A stretch of 64,000 bases of DNA from Kushneria avicenniae (GTDB lineage: Bacteria > Pseudomonadota > Gammaproteobacteria > Pseudomonadales > Halomonadaceae): positions 1 through 64,000 of the forward strand of contig NZ_FOLY01000001.1 of NCBI RefSeq assembly GCF_900112585.1. Direction: 5' to 3'. Under the pieces are notes generated by a model. That model was not told the origin of the DNA. It searched no databases and was given only the letters and a program-made list of their open reading frames with translations. Each line of letters starts with the position of its first letter. Positions within the stretch are counted from its first letter, which is position 1. Position numbers and translations under genes: made by a program. This document shows, piece after piece, positions 17,851 through 27,111 of the stretch.

Positions 17851-19935
17851 ATGAATGCATTGAGTGCGCTGTTTTCTCGTAATGGCCAGAATCAGGGCAA
17901 CCAGCTGCTGTTTCTGGCCGGCCCTGTCCTGATCCTCATGATCCTGTCGATGATGGTGCTGCCGCTGCCACCATTTCTGCTCGACATGCTGTTCACCTTC
18001 AATATTGCGCTGTCGATCATGGTACTGCTGGTCAGCATGTTCACGACCAAGCCGCTGGAATTTGCCGCCTTCCCGGCGGTATTGCTGTTTTCAACCCTGC
18101 TGCGCCTGTCACTGAACGTTGCCTCGACCCGGGTGGTGCTGCTGGAAGGACACAATGGCGGTGATGCGGCAGGCAAGGTCATCGAGGCGTTTGCCGAATT
18201 TCTGGTCGGTGGTAACTTCGCCGTCGGTCTGGTGGTGTTCGTGATTCTGGTTGTCATCAACTTCATGGTCATTACCAAGGGGGCCGGCCGTATCGCGGAA
18301 GTCGGGGCCCGATTTACCCTGGATGCCATGCCCGGAAAGCAGATGGCCATTGATGCCGATCTCAATGCCGGCCTTATTGACGAAAAGCACGCGCGTGAAC
18401 GGCGCAGCGAGATTGCTCAGGAAGCCGAGTTTTTCGGCTCCATGGATGGCGCCAGCAAGTTTGTACGCGGTGATGCCATCGCCGGCATCCTGATCATGGT
18501 GATCAACATCGTCGGCGGCCTTGTAGTCGGCGTGGCCCAGCATGGACTTTCTGTCGGAGACGCCGCTCATACCTATACGCTGCTGACCATCGGGGATGGT
18601 CTGGTTGGCCAGATCCCGGCCCTGATCATTTCGACCGCGGCGGGCGTCACGGTTTCGCGCGTCAATACCGAGCAGGATGTGGGCCAGCAGCTGCTGGGTC
18701 AGCTTTTCAACAATCCTCGTGTGCTCTATCTGGCTGCCGGGGTGATCGGTCTGCTGGGCATCATTCCCGGCATGCCCAATCTGGTGTTTCTGCTTTTCAC
18801 CTCGATGCTGGGCGGTCTGGCCTGGTATTTGAGCAAGAAAAAGAGGGAAGCTGCCCTTGTCGAAGAGACGCAGCCGGCCCCGGCGGCCACGGCCGACAGT
18901 CATGAGGCCAGCTGGGACGACGTTCAGCTGGTGGACCCGCTCGGACTCGAGGTCGGTCATCGCCTGATTCCGCTGGTGGATCAGAATCAGGATGGCGAGC
19001 TTTTAAAGCGCATCAAGAGCCTGCGCAAGAAGTTTGCCCAGGAGGTAGGGTTCCTGCCGCCGGTGGTGCATATTCGCGACAATCTATCCCTGCAGCCCCA
19101 GCAGTATCGTATCGCGCTCAATGGCGTCCAGATCGGTGAAGGCGAGTCATGGCCGGGCCAGTATCTGGCCATCGATCCCGGCCAGGCGATGGGCAATCTT
19201 GAAGGTCGGGCGACCAGGGACCCGGCATTCGGATTGCCGGCCACATGGATTGATGCCAGCCAGCGCGATCAGGCTCAGATGCAGGGCTTTACCGTGGTAG
19301 ATGCCAGCACGGTCGTGGCCACGCACCTGAACCATCTGCTGGGTGAGCATGCCAGTGAAATGATGGGGCGTAGCGAGGCGCAAAAACTGCTGGATCGACT
19401 GGCGAAGGAGTCGCCGAGTCTGGTCGAGGAGGTCGTGCCCAAGCTGATTTCGCTGACCACGCTGACCCGTATCCTCCAACAGCTGTTGTCGGAAGACGTT
19501 TCGATTCGCGATATGCGCACCATTGTCGATGCGCTGGCCGATCACGCCACACATACTACCGATGCCATGGAGCTGACGGCGGTCGCTCGATTGGCACTGG
19601 GTCGTGCCATTACGCAGCAGTATTTCCCGGGGCAGGAGCCTGCCGAAGTCATCAGCCTCGACGTCGATCTGGAAAAGATGTTGATGCAGGCACTCAACAA
19701 CGGCGGCGCGCTGGAGCCGGGACTTGCCGATACGCTGATTCAACAGGCAGAAAGCGCCGTTCAACGCCAGGAAGAGCGCGGTCTGCCGGCGGTGCTGGTG
19801 GTACAGCACGGCGTACGCGCGCTGCTCTCGCGCTTTTTACGTCGACGCCTGCCTCGTCTGGTAGTGCTGTCACAGGCAGAAATTCCCGAGGAGCGCCAGA
19901 TTCGTGTCACGGCCATTATCGGATCCCAGTCATGA
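17851..19935 (+). CDS. flhA: Flagellar export gate protein FlhA
   Basis: A 694-residue protein of the export gate. The first half has about eight membrane segments and the FHIPEP signature (RIAEVGARFTLDAMPGKQMA) with the conserved cytoplasmic loop. The second half (from about 345) is the nonameric cytoplasmic ring that docks FliH-FliI, FliJ and chaperone-substrate complexes. Length and motifs are standard. The stop codon overlaps the flhE start (ATGA). Confidence 0.97.
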   Translation: MNALSALFSRNGQNQGNQLLFLAGPVLILMILSMMVLPLPPFLLDMLFTFNIALSIMVLLVSMFTTKPLEFAAFPAVLLFSTLLRLSLNVASTRVVLLEGHNGGDAAGKVIEAFAEFLVGGNFAVGLVVFVILVVINFMVITKGAGRIAEVGARFTLDAMPGKQMAIDADLNAGLIDEKHARERRSEIAQEAEFFGSMDGASKFVRGDAIAGILIMVINIVGGLVVGVAQHGLSVGDAAHTYTLLTIGDGLVGQIPALIISTAAGVTVSRVNTEQDVGQQLLGQLFNNPRVLYLAAGVIGLLGIIPGMPNLVFLLFTSMLGGLAWYLSKKKREAALVEETQPAPAATADSHEASWDDVQLVDPLGLEVGHRLIPLVDQNQDGELLKRIKSLRKKFAQEVGFLPPVVHIRDNLSLQPQQYRIALNGVQIGEGESWPGQYLAIDPGQAMGNLEGRATRDPAFGLPATWIDASQRDQAQMQGFTVVDASTVVATHLNHLLGEHASEMMGRSEAQKLLDRLAKESPSLVEEVVPKLISLTTLTRILQQLLSEDVSIRDMRTIVDALADHATHTTDAMELTAVARLALGRAITQQYFPGQEPAEVISLDVDLEKMLMQALNNGGALEPGLADTLIQQAESAVQRQEERGLPAVLVVQHGVRALLSRFLRRRLPRLVVLSQAEIPEERQIRVTAIIGSQS

Positions 19936-20357
19936 ACAAAAAATTTTGGTGGCACTGGTCCATGATGCTGACGATGCTGGTATCCCCGATAGTGTGGGCC
20001 GATGCCGGTGGGGCGGTCCCCATTCAGGTCAACCTTCCCGACATGGCGCAAAAGGGGTGGGAATATCGGGTAGCGTTGCCGCCAATCGATAGCGCCCCGA
20101 TCGATGCCCTGATCACCGAGCTGTCGTGGGATTACGATATCTCTTCAAATGGCCCTGTGCCGGGCGTCTGGCTGTGCGCCTCAAGGCGCTGCATGACCCT
20201 GGACATGGCGCGCGGCAGTACTGATGCACTGGCGGGTGTGCCGGTCAGTACGCCGTTGATGCTGCGATTCGTTCTGCCGGGAGAGGGCATGTTGCAGCGC
20301 CCCGTACGCGGTGGTCAGGCGCAGGTGTTTGTTCATTATCGAAGGCTCGATCCATAG
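19932..20357 (+). CDS. flhE: Flagellar protein FlhE
   Basis: A 141-residue secreted protein. Signal peptide at residues 1-23 (MLTMLVSPIVWADA), then a small periplasmic domain with two cysteines near the middle (VWLCASRRCMTLDM) that may form a disulfide. FlhE is restricted to flhDC-type systems and acts as a periplasmic plug or chaperone that prevents leakage through the export apparatus and rod. Position, 4-nt overlap with flhA and the VPGVWLC motif support the call. After it, 20358-20522 contains no recognised gene. Confidence 0.9.
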   Translation: MNKKFWWHWSMMLTMLVSPIVWADAGGAVPIQVNLPDMAQKGWEYRVALPPIDSAPIDALITELSWDYDISSNGPVPGVWLCASRRCMTLDMARGSTDALAGVPVSTPLMLRFVLPGEGMLQRPVRGGQAQVFVHYRRLDP

Positions 20358-20522
20358 CGGATGGCGCCAGACATGAGGCGATCGGACAGGACAGCCGTCA
20401 GCGCTTTATCATATACCCCACGAGGAGCGACTCTGCTCAACAGGGTTCAAAGGCTGACGTATTCAAGGGACAGAGGAAGGGAAAGTCGGAAAATCCGGTG
20501 TGACTACAAGCCATAAATTAAA

Positions 20523-20552
20523 AGGGCCGCGCCATATTCATGGTGCGGCCCT
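20523..20552 (-). terminator. Terminator of the flgMN operon
   Basis: On the minus strand an AGGGCCGCACCA arm (20552-20541) pairs with TGGCGCGGCCCT (20534-20523), followed by TTTAATTT. It lies 33 bases after the flgN stop; it may also end the convergent flhBAE transcript. Confidence 0.8.
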
Positions 20553-20585
20553 CTCATATTGAATGCTCTAAAACGGTCAAGCGGC

Positions 20586-21041
20586 TCAGCCGACCAGATG
20601 CGTACTGGAGCGCCCAATCCTGTGCTGACGCCCGTTGGGGCCATACATGGTCATGCCGGCGGCAGTCTGCAGGAAGTTGAGCGCACGACTGTGAAAATCC
20701 AGCCGCCTTCCAATGACAAACCCGTTGAGGCGATTACGCTGTGCGGCCGCTTCGGTGCGTTCGATGACGCGCTGCCACAGCTCGTTGAGCTCGAGCCTGA
20801 TGGCGGCGCGATCACTCGTGGCACGATCCGCGCTGAGGCCGCGGCTTTCCAGCAGGGTGCTTCTTGCCCGCTCTAGCTGATCGAGCCTGACCATTGCAGA
20901 CCCTTTATGTTCACAGGTCTGAAGCAGGGCTTCGATATTAACCGGATGGCTGTCCAGAAGTTCGGCCTCGTGATCCAGCAGATCGATGAAGCGACCAAGC
21001 GCTTCATCGATCTGGGTCAGGATATTGGCGTAATCGTTCAT
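20586..21041 (-). CDS. flgN: Flagellar chaperone FlgN
   Basis: A 151-residue helical cytoplasmic chaperone for the hook-filament junction proteins FlgK and FlgL. The helix ILTQIDEALGRFIDLLDHEA and the conserved C-terminal part (RRLDFHSRALNFL ... MTMYGPNG) identify it. The start at 21041 (MNDYANIL) has a GGAG site eight bases upstream; an in-frame ATG at 21062 is less likely. It follows flgM by 39 bases, in the usual flgM-flgN order. Confidence 0.93.
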   Translation of the reverse strand: MNDYANILTQIDEALGRFIDLLDHEAELLDSHPVNIEALLQTCEHKGSAMVRLDQLERARSTLLESRGLSADRATSDRAAIRLELNELWQRVIERTEAAAQRNRLNGFVIGRRLDFHSRALNFLQTAAGMTMYGPNGRQHRIGRSSTHLVG

Positions 21042-21080
21042 CCACGTGTTCTCCAAAGGCATTCAAGCAAAGGGAGTGCC

Positions 21081-21350
21081 CTAGCCCTTGTTCGAAAGCA
21101 GCTCCTGCGCGCTTGCGATCAGGCCATCGGCGATTTTTCCGGTATCAACCTCAAAGCTGCCGTCGCGAATGGCCTGACGCAGTTCATTGACACGAACCGT
21201 ATCAATGTCCTTTGAGCCATCATGAGCGCTGGAGGGTACCCAGCGCGTCGCGGCGCTTTGCTCATTTTTTGCGGTTTCCGGCGTGCTGGCGCGCGGTACC
21301 GACACCGGGCTGGCAATGCGGTTGATCGAATTATTACTGTCAATTTTCAT
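21081..21350 (-). CDS. flgM: Anti-sigma-28 factor FlgM
   Basis: An 89-residue FlgM that holds FliA inactive until it is exported through the finished hook-basal body. The N-terminus MKIDSNNSINRI is disordered and export-competent; the C-terminal part (RVNELRQAIRDGSFEVDTGKIADGLI) is the FliA-binding helix set. A GGAG site lies nine bases before the ATG at 21350. A sigma-28-type promoter lies 70 bases upstream, giving feedback control of its own inhibitor target. Confidence 0.96.
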   Translation of the reverse strand: MKIDSNNSINRIASPVSVPRASTPETAKNEQSAATRWVPSSAHDGSKDIDTVRVNELRQAIRDGSFEVDTGKIADGLIASAQELLSNKG

Positions 21351-21419
21351 CGTCATGCTCTCCGAAGCGCTCACTCGAATGAGCTGGTAAAGGGGCGCAG
21401 GCAAGCGCTGTTGTACCCA

Positions 21420-21446
21420 TTATCGACACGGCAGGCCTGTTCTTTA
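21420..21446 (-). promoter_or_regulatory. Sigma-28 promoter of flgM-flgN
   Basis: Read on the minus strand: TAAA (21446-21443), 15 bases, GTCGATAA (21427-21420). One mismatch to the consensus -10 GCCGATAA. Confidence 0.75.
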
Positions 21447-21509
21447 ACCTGTCTGCGTAACGAAAGGTGTCGAATGGATATCGAAGCGTAATTTTGCTGC
21501 CTTGTTGAA

Positions 21510-22220
21510 CTAGTGAACCTCCACCAGTCCTTCGCGACTTGCCTCACCGTTGATCACGCTGCCAGAGGGCATTCTAACCCGAACACTTTCACCAAGGCCT
21601 GCATCATTCAATGCCTGGCCACTACTGCTGATCATGAAACCGTTGCCCCGAACCTGCAGGGCGACCTCGGCACCGCGCTTGATGAGCAATGGTGCCCTGA
21701 CCATGCCTGCCTGAAGCGGCTGTCCCGCCGCAATGCGACGCTGTGATACCTGACCCACCAGCTGCGAGGCATCGGTAATCAGGCGACTGGAAAGCCGGGT
21801 CAGATCTCCTTCCTGCCAGTCAAGGTCGCTTTCCTGAATCACATCGCCCGGCATGATGTCTCGATTGAGCACCGGGTACTGACCATTGATGTGTACATAG
21901 GCCTGGAAGTAGCGGGTCTCCGGGGCATCCCCCGGGCAACGTACACCCACCGATGTACGGCCCGAGATCTTGCCGCCGCGCCCGGGCAGAAAGGCAGAGG
22001 GTGCCTGACAGGCCATGGAGGCAGCAGGGGATGGCGTAATCTCTATGGTGACCTCACCGCTTTCACCTGCAGTCTGTTCCAGTAAAAAACCCTCAATGAC
22101 GTCATGAATGACCTGTTCGTTTGCCTGCGCCGACGCACAGGAAAGCCCTACCACGACCATGACAAGGGTCGCAACACGGTGGTAATGCCTGCGCGGTAGA
22201 AATGTAAATGGCAGTAACAT
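21510..22220 (-). CDS. flgA: Flagellar P-ring assembly chaperone FlgA
   Basis: A 236-residue periplasmic protein that helps FlgI assemble the P ring. A signal peptide spans about residues 1-33 (VATLVMVVVGLSCASAQA). A SAF-type beta-clip domain follows (YPVLNRDIMPGDVIQESDLD, then GQPLQAGMVRAPLLIKRGAE) and the end is FMISSSGQALNDAGLGESVR. The start at 22220 has a weak AGG site; an ATG at 22238 would add six residues. It is divergent from flgB, as in enteric bacteria. Confidence 0.94.
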   Translation of the reverse strand: MLLPFTFLPRRHYHRVATLVMVVVGLSCASAQANEQVIHDVIEGFLLEQTAGESGEVTIEITPSPAASMACQAPSAFLPGRGGKISGRTSVGVRCPGDAPETRYFQAYVHINGQYPVLNRDIMPGDVIQESDLDWQEGDLTRLSSRLITDASQLVGQVSQRRIAAGQPLQAGMVRAPLLIKRGAEVALQVRGNGFMISSSGQALNDAGLGESVRVRMPSGSVINGEASREGLVEVH

Positions 22221-22375
22221 TGAAAGGCCTGCTGTCATCAAACGGTTACCCGGATGCTGGGCATTCTAGAGAAGCGGCCAAAAAAATAGGGCTCGAAATA
22301 ACCCCTAAAAAGCGGCCTTTTCATTCAATGGTGAAGGTTGCGGGCTCTCTATGCTGCGCTCATTCCAAAAGGTAA

Positions 22376-22391
22376 AAGAAAGTAACCTTTG
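22376..22391 (+). promoter_or_regulatory. Conserved motif upstream of flgB
   Basis: AAGAAAGTAACCTTTG, 38 bases before the flgB start. A near-copy, AAGAAAGTGACTTTG, lies upstream of flgF (25395-25409). Function unknown; it may belong to class 2 promoters. Confidence 0.35.
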
Positions 22392-22428
22392 TTGTCTTTT
22401 TGATTCATGGCGCAATGGAGCGACCCCC

Positions 22429-22851
22429 ATGATCGATCGGCTCAATGCCTCACTCAACGTTATGCAGCAGTCCCTCAATCTGCGTGCCCAGCGTCAGGAA
22501 GTACTGTCAGCCAACATCGCCAACGCTGACACCCCCGGCTACAAGGCACGCGATTTTGACTTCCGGACCGAGCTGGATCGCGTCGTCAATCAGGGACGTG
22601 CAGAAGGGCAGAACGGGCTGTCACTGAGCATGACTTCCAGTCGCCACATTCCGGCGCAGACCAGCGGCGGTGCAGGCGGGATCGATTTGATGTATCGCAA
22701 TCCGACTCAGCCGAGTCTGGATGGCAATACGGTCGACATGGATATGGAGCGCGTCAACTTTGCAGATAACGCCGTGCACTACCAGGCCGACGTCCAGTTT
22801 CTGACCAGTCGATTGCAGGGCCTGAAAAACGCCATGCAGCGCGAGTCCTGA
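22429..22851 (+). CDS. flgB: Flagellar proximal rod protein FlgB
   Basis: A 140-residue axial rod protein, exported by the flagellar pathway. The rod-protein N-terminal motif is split as usual (LRAQRQEVLSANIANADTPG), and the C-terminus carries the D0 helix with YQADVQFLTSRL. ATG at 22429 follows GGAG by eight bases; the frame extends upstream to 22351 without homology. First gene of flgBCDE. Confidence 0.96.
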   Translation: MIDRLNASLNVMQQSLNLRAQRQEVLSANIANADTPGYKARDFDFRTELDRVVNQGRAEGQNGLSLSMTSSRHIPAQTSGGAGGIDLMYRNPTQPSLDGNTVDMDMERVNFADNAVHYQADVQFLTSRLQGLKNAMQRES

Positions 22852-22872
22852 TAACCGACAGGAGAGAAGTCG

Positions 22873-23277
22873 ATGAGTCTTTTCAGCGTTTTCAACATTT
22901 CAGGATCGGCACTTTCTGCGCAGTCGCAGCGTATGAACGTGACCGCCAGCAACCTTGCCAACGCCGATAGCGTGGCCGGGCCGGATGGTCAGCCCTATCG
23001 TGCCAGGCAACTGACCTTTGAAATGGCCAGCGAGCCCGGTCAGCAGGTCGGCGGTGTGCGCGTGGCCGGCATCAGTGAAGACCAGAGTGAGTTCCGGCGT
23101 CTTTATGATCCGAAAAACCCGGCGGCCGATGATCAGGGATACGTCAGCATGCCCAACGTGGATACCACGTCTGAAATGGTCAACATGATTTCGGCCGCGC
23201 GCTCGTATCAGGCCAACGTCGAAGTCCTCAACACCAATAAATCACTGATGCTCAAGACGCTGACGCTGGGTCAGTAA
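22873..23277 (+). CDS. flgC: Flagellar proximal rod protein FlgC
   Basis: A 134-residue rod protein. Starts [20 protein letters not shown] and carries the conserved [10 protein letters not shown] near residue 30 and the C-terminal [19 protein letters not shown] helix typical of axial proteins. Preceded by an ACAGGAGAGA site and 21 bases from flgB. Confidence 0.96.
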   Translation: MSLFSVFNISGSALSAQSQRMNVTASNLANADSVAGPDGQPYRARQLTFEMASEPGQQVGGVRVAGISEDQSEFRRLYDPKNPAADDQGYVSMPNVDTTSEMVNMISAARSYQANVEVLNTNKSLMLKTLTLGQ

Positions 23278-23300
23278 ATCGGATCATCAAGGAGTAAATC

Positions 23301-23990
23301 ATGGCAATTGACAGCTCTCTGGTGAGCAGGGTTAACGGCACTGCAGCGGCAGCAGGCACCAGCGGTGGCAAGGGCGTGGGGTCAACCAGCGCCAGTGATC
23401 TGGGTGATGAGTTCATGAGCCTGCTGGTGGCACAGCTCAAGAATCAGGATCCACTTAATCCTACAGATAACTCCGAATTCACCGCGCAGATTGCGCAGAT
23501 CAATACGGTCAGCGGGATCGACAAGCTTAACAACACGCTGTCCAGCATTACGGGACAGATTGATGCCTCGCAGAAACTGCAGGCTGGCGCCATGGTCGGC
23601 CGTGGCGTGCTGGTGGAAGGCAACAAGGTTCAGGTGGGCAAGGACACCGTACTGCCCTTTGGTATCGAGCTTGACGATGATGCGGCCAAAGTGACGGCCA
23701 CCATTACCGATGGCTCGGGTCGTACCATCAATCAGTACGATCTTGGTGCACTCAAAGCCGGTGTTCAGTCCTTCAACTGGGACGGTAACGATGACAGCAA
23801 GGCGCGCGTTGAAGATGGTACCTATCAGGTCACCATTGCGGCGACCGATGCCAGTGGTCGAGCCGTTGCCTCACGTCCGCTTCAATATGGCTACGTGAGT
23901 GGGGTGATGACCAGTGATAACACCACGAAGCTGGATCTGGGCCCCAATATGGGCAGTGTCGCCTTCAACGACGTCAAACAGATCCTGTAA
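23301..23990 (+). CDS. flgD: Hook assembly scaffold FlgD
   Basis: A 229-residue hook-cap protein that directs polymerisation of FlgE and is then discarded. The N-terminal signature DEFMSLLVAQLKNQDPLNPT with the following TDNSEFTAQIAQINTVSGI is diagnostic; the C-terminal part has FlgD Ig-like and tudor-like repeats (DGSGRTINQYDLGALKAGVQ; WDGNDDSKARVEDGTYQV). AAGGAGTAAATC precedes the ATG. Confidence 0.96.
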   Translation: MAIDSSLVSRVNGTAAAAGTSGGKGVGSTSASDLGDEFMSLLVAQLKNQDPLNPTDNSEFTAQIAQINTVSGIDKLNNTLSSITGQIDASQKLQAGAMVGRGVLVEGNKVQVGKDTVLPFGIELDDDAAKVTATITDGSGRTINQYDLGALKAGVQSFNWDGNDDSKARVEDGTYQVTIAATDASGRAVASRPLQYGYVSGVMTSDNTTKLDLGPNMGSVAFNDVKQIL

Positions 23991-24072
23991 CGCACCACCG
24001 GGCGCGGTGTGCGCGTCCTGATGATCCATCCGGCAGGCGCCGGTGAGACGACTTTCAATCAGAGGATGAACC

Positions 24073-25290
24073 ATGGCTTTTACACAGGGCGTCAGTGGCC
24101 TTAACGCAGCTTCCAGTCAGCTGGATACCATCGGCCACAACATTGCCAACTCACAGACCGTCGGCTTCAAGAAAAGCCGTACCGAGTTTGCGGATCTCTA
24201 CGCGGGCGCCAAGGCCGGTCTTGGTGTGCAGGTCTCCGGCATTACACAGGGCTTTTCCCAGGGGGCGTTGGAAACGACCGACCGTAATCTTGACCTGGCC
24301 ATTGATGGCGGCGGCTTCTTCCGTCTGACCGACGGTCAGCAGACCACCTATTCACGCAACGGCCAGTTCCAGATGGATGCCAACGGCTTTCTGGTCAACA
24401 ATACCGGCGGCAGGCTGACGGGTTACCCGGTTGACGATCCTGCATCTGCCAATCCGGTGGTTCTGGCCGGGGCGCAGCCGGTCGCGCTGCAAGTGGCTCA
24501 GGGCGATCTGGACGCCAGCGCCACGACCAGTGGCAACATGACCTTTAACCTGGATTCGACCGATACGGCCAGGGTCAATGCCAATGGTGATGCGATCGCT
24601 TTCGATGCAGATAATCCGAAAAGCTATAACTGGCAGACGTCACTGACAACTTATGACTCGCAGGGTAATGCCCAGCAGGTCAACATGTACTTCGTGAAAT
24701 CGGCGACTGATAGCAATTCCTGGACTGTTCATGCTCTTAACAAGGGCAATGAGGTGGGGACTTCCAATCTGGCGTTCAATGAAAACGGCAAGATTACCGG
24801 GGGAGATACGCTGAATCTGGCCATCAATCCGGGTAACGGTGCGGCTCAGATCAATGCCAACATCGACCTGTCCAGCGTTACCCAGAACAGCGGCAGCTTC
24901 GTGGTCAAGGCAGCGGGTCAGAATGGTTACGCCGCGGGCAGCCTGACCGGCATCTCGATTGCCGATAACGGCGACGTACTGGGCAACTACTCCAACAACC
25001 AGAGTCGTGCGCTGGGCCGAGTGGCACTGGCCAGCTTCACCAATGAGCAGGGGCTGCGACCGGATGGCAACAATGCCTGGGTGGCCACAACCAATTCCGG
25101 TCAGGAGCTTCTGGGCAGCGCCGGCACCGGTCAGCTGGGCTCGCTGCTGTCGGGTACGCTTGAAAACTCCAACGTCGATCTGGCCTCGGAGCTGGTCACC
25201 ATGATCGTGGCGCAGCGCAACTATCAGGCCAACTCGCAGACCATCAAGACGCAGGATCAGATCCTGCAGACCATGGTCAGTCTGCGTTAA
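24073..25290 (+). CDS. flgE: Flagellar hook protein FlgE
   Basis: A 405-residue hook subunit. N-terminal axial motif ASSQLDTIGHNIANSQTVGF, a beta-rich D1/D2 middle (NLDLAIDGGGFFRLTDG) and the C-terminal SELVTMIVAQRNYQANSQTI helix. Length is usual for a simple hook. A strong terminator follows, so flgBCDE appears to form one unit separated from flgF onward. Confidence 0.97.
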   Translation: MAFTQGVSGLNAASSQLDTIGHNIANSQTVGFKKSRTEFADLYAGAKAGLGVQVSGITQGFSQGALETTDRNLDLAIDGGGFFRLTDGQQTTYSRNGQFQMDANGFLVNNTGGRLTGYPVDDPASANPVVLAGAQPVALQVAQGDLDASATTSGNMTFNLDSTDTARVNANGDAIAFDADNPKSYNWQTSLTTYDSQGNAQQVNMYFVKSATDSNSWTVHALNKGNEVGTSNLAFNENGKITGGDTLNLAINPGNGAAQINANIDLSSVTQNSGSFVVKAAGQNGYAAGSLTGISIADNGDVLGNYSNNQSRALGRVALASFTNEQGLRPDGNNAWVATTNSGQELLGSAGTGQLGSLLSGTLENSNVDLASELVTMIVAQRNYQANSQTIKTQDQILQTMVSLR

Positions 25291-25313
25291 ACCTTCAGCC
25301 TGCATCAAAAAAG

Positions 25314-25336
25314 ACCGGCCTCTGGCCGGTTTTTTA
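25314..25336 (+). terminator. Rho-independent terminator after flgE
   Basis: ACCGGCC (25314-25320), TCT loop, GGCCGGT (25324-25330), followed by a run of T residues and preceded by A residues. Confidence 0.88.
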
Positions 25337-25394
25337 TTGGGCGCTGCCAGCAGGCAAAGAAATACGACCTTTCTCGTGCCTTTCTTGTGACTTT

Positions 25395-25409
25395 AAGAAA
25401 GTGACTTTG
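25395..25409 (+). promoter_or_regulatory. Conserved motif upstream of flgF
   Basis: AAGAAAGTGACTTTG, matching the motif upstream of flgB (22376-22391) in 14 of 15 aligned positions apart from one missing C. It lies between the flgE terminator and flgF, where a new promoter is needed. Confidence 0.35.
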
Positions 25410-25497
25410 CGTGTTTACTAGGTGTCACAAAGAGCCGGCCTTCAGTTACACCTGAAAAGACCGGTCGGGATACTTCTCAAGCTTTCCGGAGCGGGTC

Positions 25498-26244
25498 ATG
25501 GACAGAATCATCTATACCGCCATGTCGGGCGCCAAACAGAGTCTGGAGCGGCAGTCCGCCGTTGCCAACAACATGGCCAATGTCTCGACCAGCGGCTTTC
25601 GCGCCGAACTCAGCGCCGCTCGTGCGGTGCCGGTCAATGGGGCAGGCCATGCTACTCGCGCCATTACGTCGGACTCAACGCCGGGCTCTGATTTTACGCC
25701 GGGCTCTTTCACCACCACGGGCCGTGCACTGGACGTGGCCATCAACGGTGATGGCTGGCTGGCGGTACAGGCCGGCAATGGTGACACGGCCTATACCCGT
25801 AACGGCGCGTTGCAGGTCGATGCGACCGGGCTTCTGATGTCGCAGGGTCGGCCGGTCATGGGGGAGGACGGCCCCATTGTCGTGCCGCTCAATGCCGAGG
25901 TGTCGATTGCCGGTGATGGCACCATCTCTGCCCGTGAGGTCGGCACTCAGGTGCAGGCCGAAGTCGGCCGGCTGATGCTGGCCAGCAACGCTGACGGGCG
26001 TATGGCGCGACGCGATGATGGTCTGTTTGGTGCCTGGAATGCGCAGGGTGGCCCGATGGCCGGCCTGCCGCGTGACGAAAATGTTCAGGTGGTCAGCGGC
26101 ACGCTCGAAGGCAGCAACGTCAACCCGACCGAAGCCATGGTGGCCATGATCGACACGGCGCGCCGTTTCGAGATGAACATGAAAGTGCTGACGACGGCCG
26201 ATGAGAACGATCAACGCGCCAACTCGCTGCTGTCGATGAATTGA
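25498..26244 (+). CDS. flgF: Flagellar proximal rod protein FlgF
   Basis: A 248-residue rod protein. N-terminus DRIIYTAMSGAKQSLERQSA with VANNMANVSTSGFRAEL, central GRALDVAINGDGWLAVQ, and C-terminal NPTEAMVAMIDTARRFEMNM. All are FlgF/FlgG family hallmarks; the short form separates it from flgG. Confidence 0.96.
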   Translation: MDRIIYTAMSGAKQSLERQSAVANNMANVSTSGFRAELSAARAVPVNGAGHATRAITSDSTPGSDFTPGSFTTTGRALDVAINGDGWLAVQAGNGDTAYTRNGALQVDATGLLMSQGRPVMGEDGPIVVPLNAEVSIAGDGTISAREVGTQVQAEVGRLMLASNADGRMARRDDGLFGAWNAQGGPMAGLPRDENVQVVSGTLEGSNVNPTEAMVAMIDTARRFEMNMKVLTTADENDQRANSLLSMN

Positions 26245-26316
26245 TAGCGCCGGGCCATTTCGGCCCTGCACCGATATTTGATGTCACCGGGCACCGCCCG
26301 ATGCGTGGAGAAAACG

Positions 26317-27099
26317 ATGATCAACGCCCTCTGGATTGCCAAGACCGGTCTTGATGCCCAGCAGACCAACATGGACGTCATTTCCAATAACCTGGCCAAC
26401 GTCTCGACCAATGGCTTCAAGCGTTCGCGCGCGGTATTCGAGGATCTGCTGTATCAGAACCTGCGTCAGCCGGGGTCAATGTCATCGGTTCAGACCAATC
26501 TGCCTTCCGGCCTTCAGATCGGTACCGGTGTGCGCGCCGTTGCCACCGAGCGTCTGCATACCCAGGGCAATCTGGAGCAGACCGGCAATACCAAGGATGT
26601 CGCGATTCGTGGTGATGGCTTTTTCGCCGTTCAGATGCCTGATGGTACCAACTCCTTTACCCGGGATGGCGCCTTTCAGGTCAATCAGGATGGTCAGCTG
26701 GTCACGGCCAACGGTTTCCCGATCGATCCGGGTATCGTGATTCCACCCAACGCACTGTCGGTATCGATCGCCAATGACGGCATGGTGTCTGTCACCGTGC
26801 CCGGGGCGGCCGCCAGCCAGCCGGTTGGCCAGCTGCAGCTGACGACCTTTATCAATCCGACCGGTCTGGAAAGCATCGGCGACAATCTCTACCGCGAGAC
26901 GGACGCATCGGGACCGCGCAACGACAGTATCCCCGGCAACAACGGTGCCGGCACGCTTTATCAGGGCTTTGTGGAAACCTCCAACGTCAACGTGGTGGAG
27001 GAAATGGTCAACATGATCGAGACACAGCGCTCCTATGAAATCAACTCCAAGGCCGTGTCGACCGTCGATCAGATGCTGGGCCGTCTGACCCAGCTCTGA
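26317..27099 (+). CDS. flgG: Flagellar distal rod protein FlgG
   Basis: A 260-residue distal rod protein. [40 protein letters not shown], the FlgG-specific LRQPGSMSS insertion and C-terminal [20 protein letters not shown] are all present. ATG at 26317 is behind GGAGAAAACG; the open frame upstream lacks homology. Confidence 0.97.
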   Translation: MINALWIAKTGLDAQQTNMDVISNNLANVSTNGFKRSRAVFEDLLYQNLRQPGSMSSVQTNLPSGLQIGTGVRAVATERLHTQGNLEQTGNTKDVAIRGDGFFAVQMPDGTNSFTRDGAFQVNQDGQLVTANGFPIDPGIVIPPNALSVSIANDGMVSVTVPGAAASQPVGQLQLTTFINPTGLESIGDNLYRETDASGPRNDSIPGNNGAGTLYQGFVETSNVNVVEEMVNMIETQRSYEINSKAVSTVDQMLGRLTQL

Positions 27100-27111
27100 C
27101 AGGAAATATCA

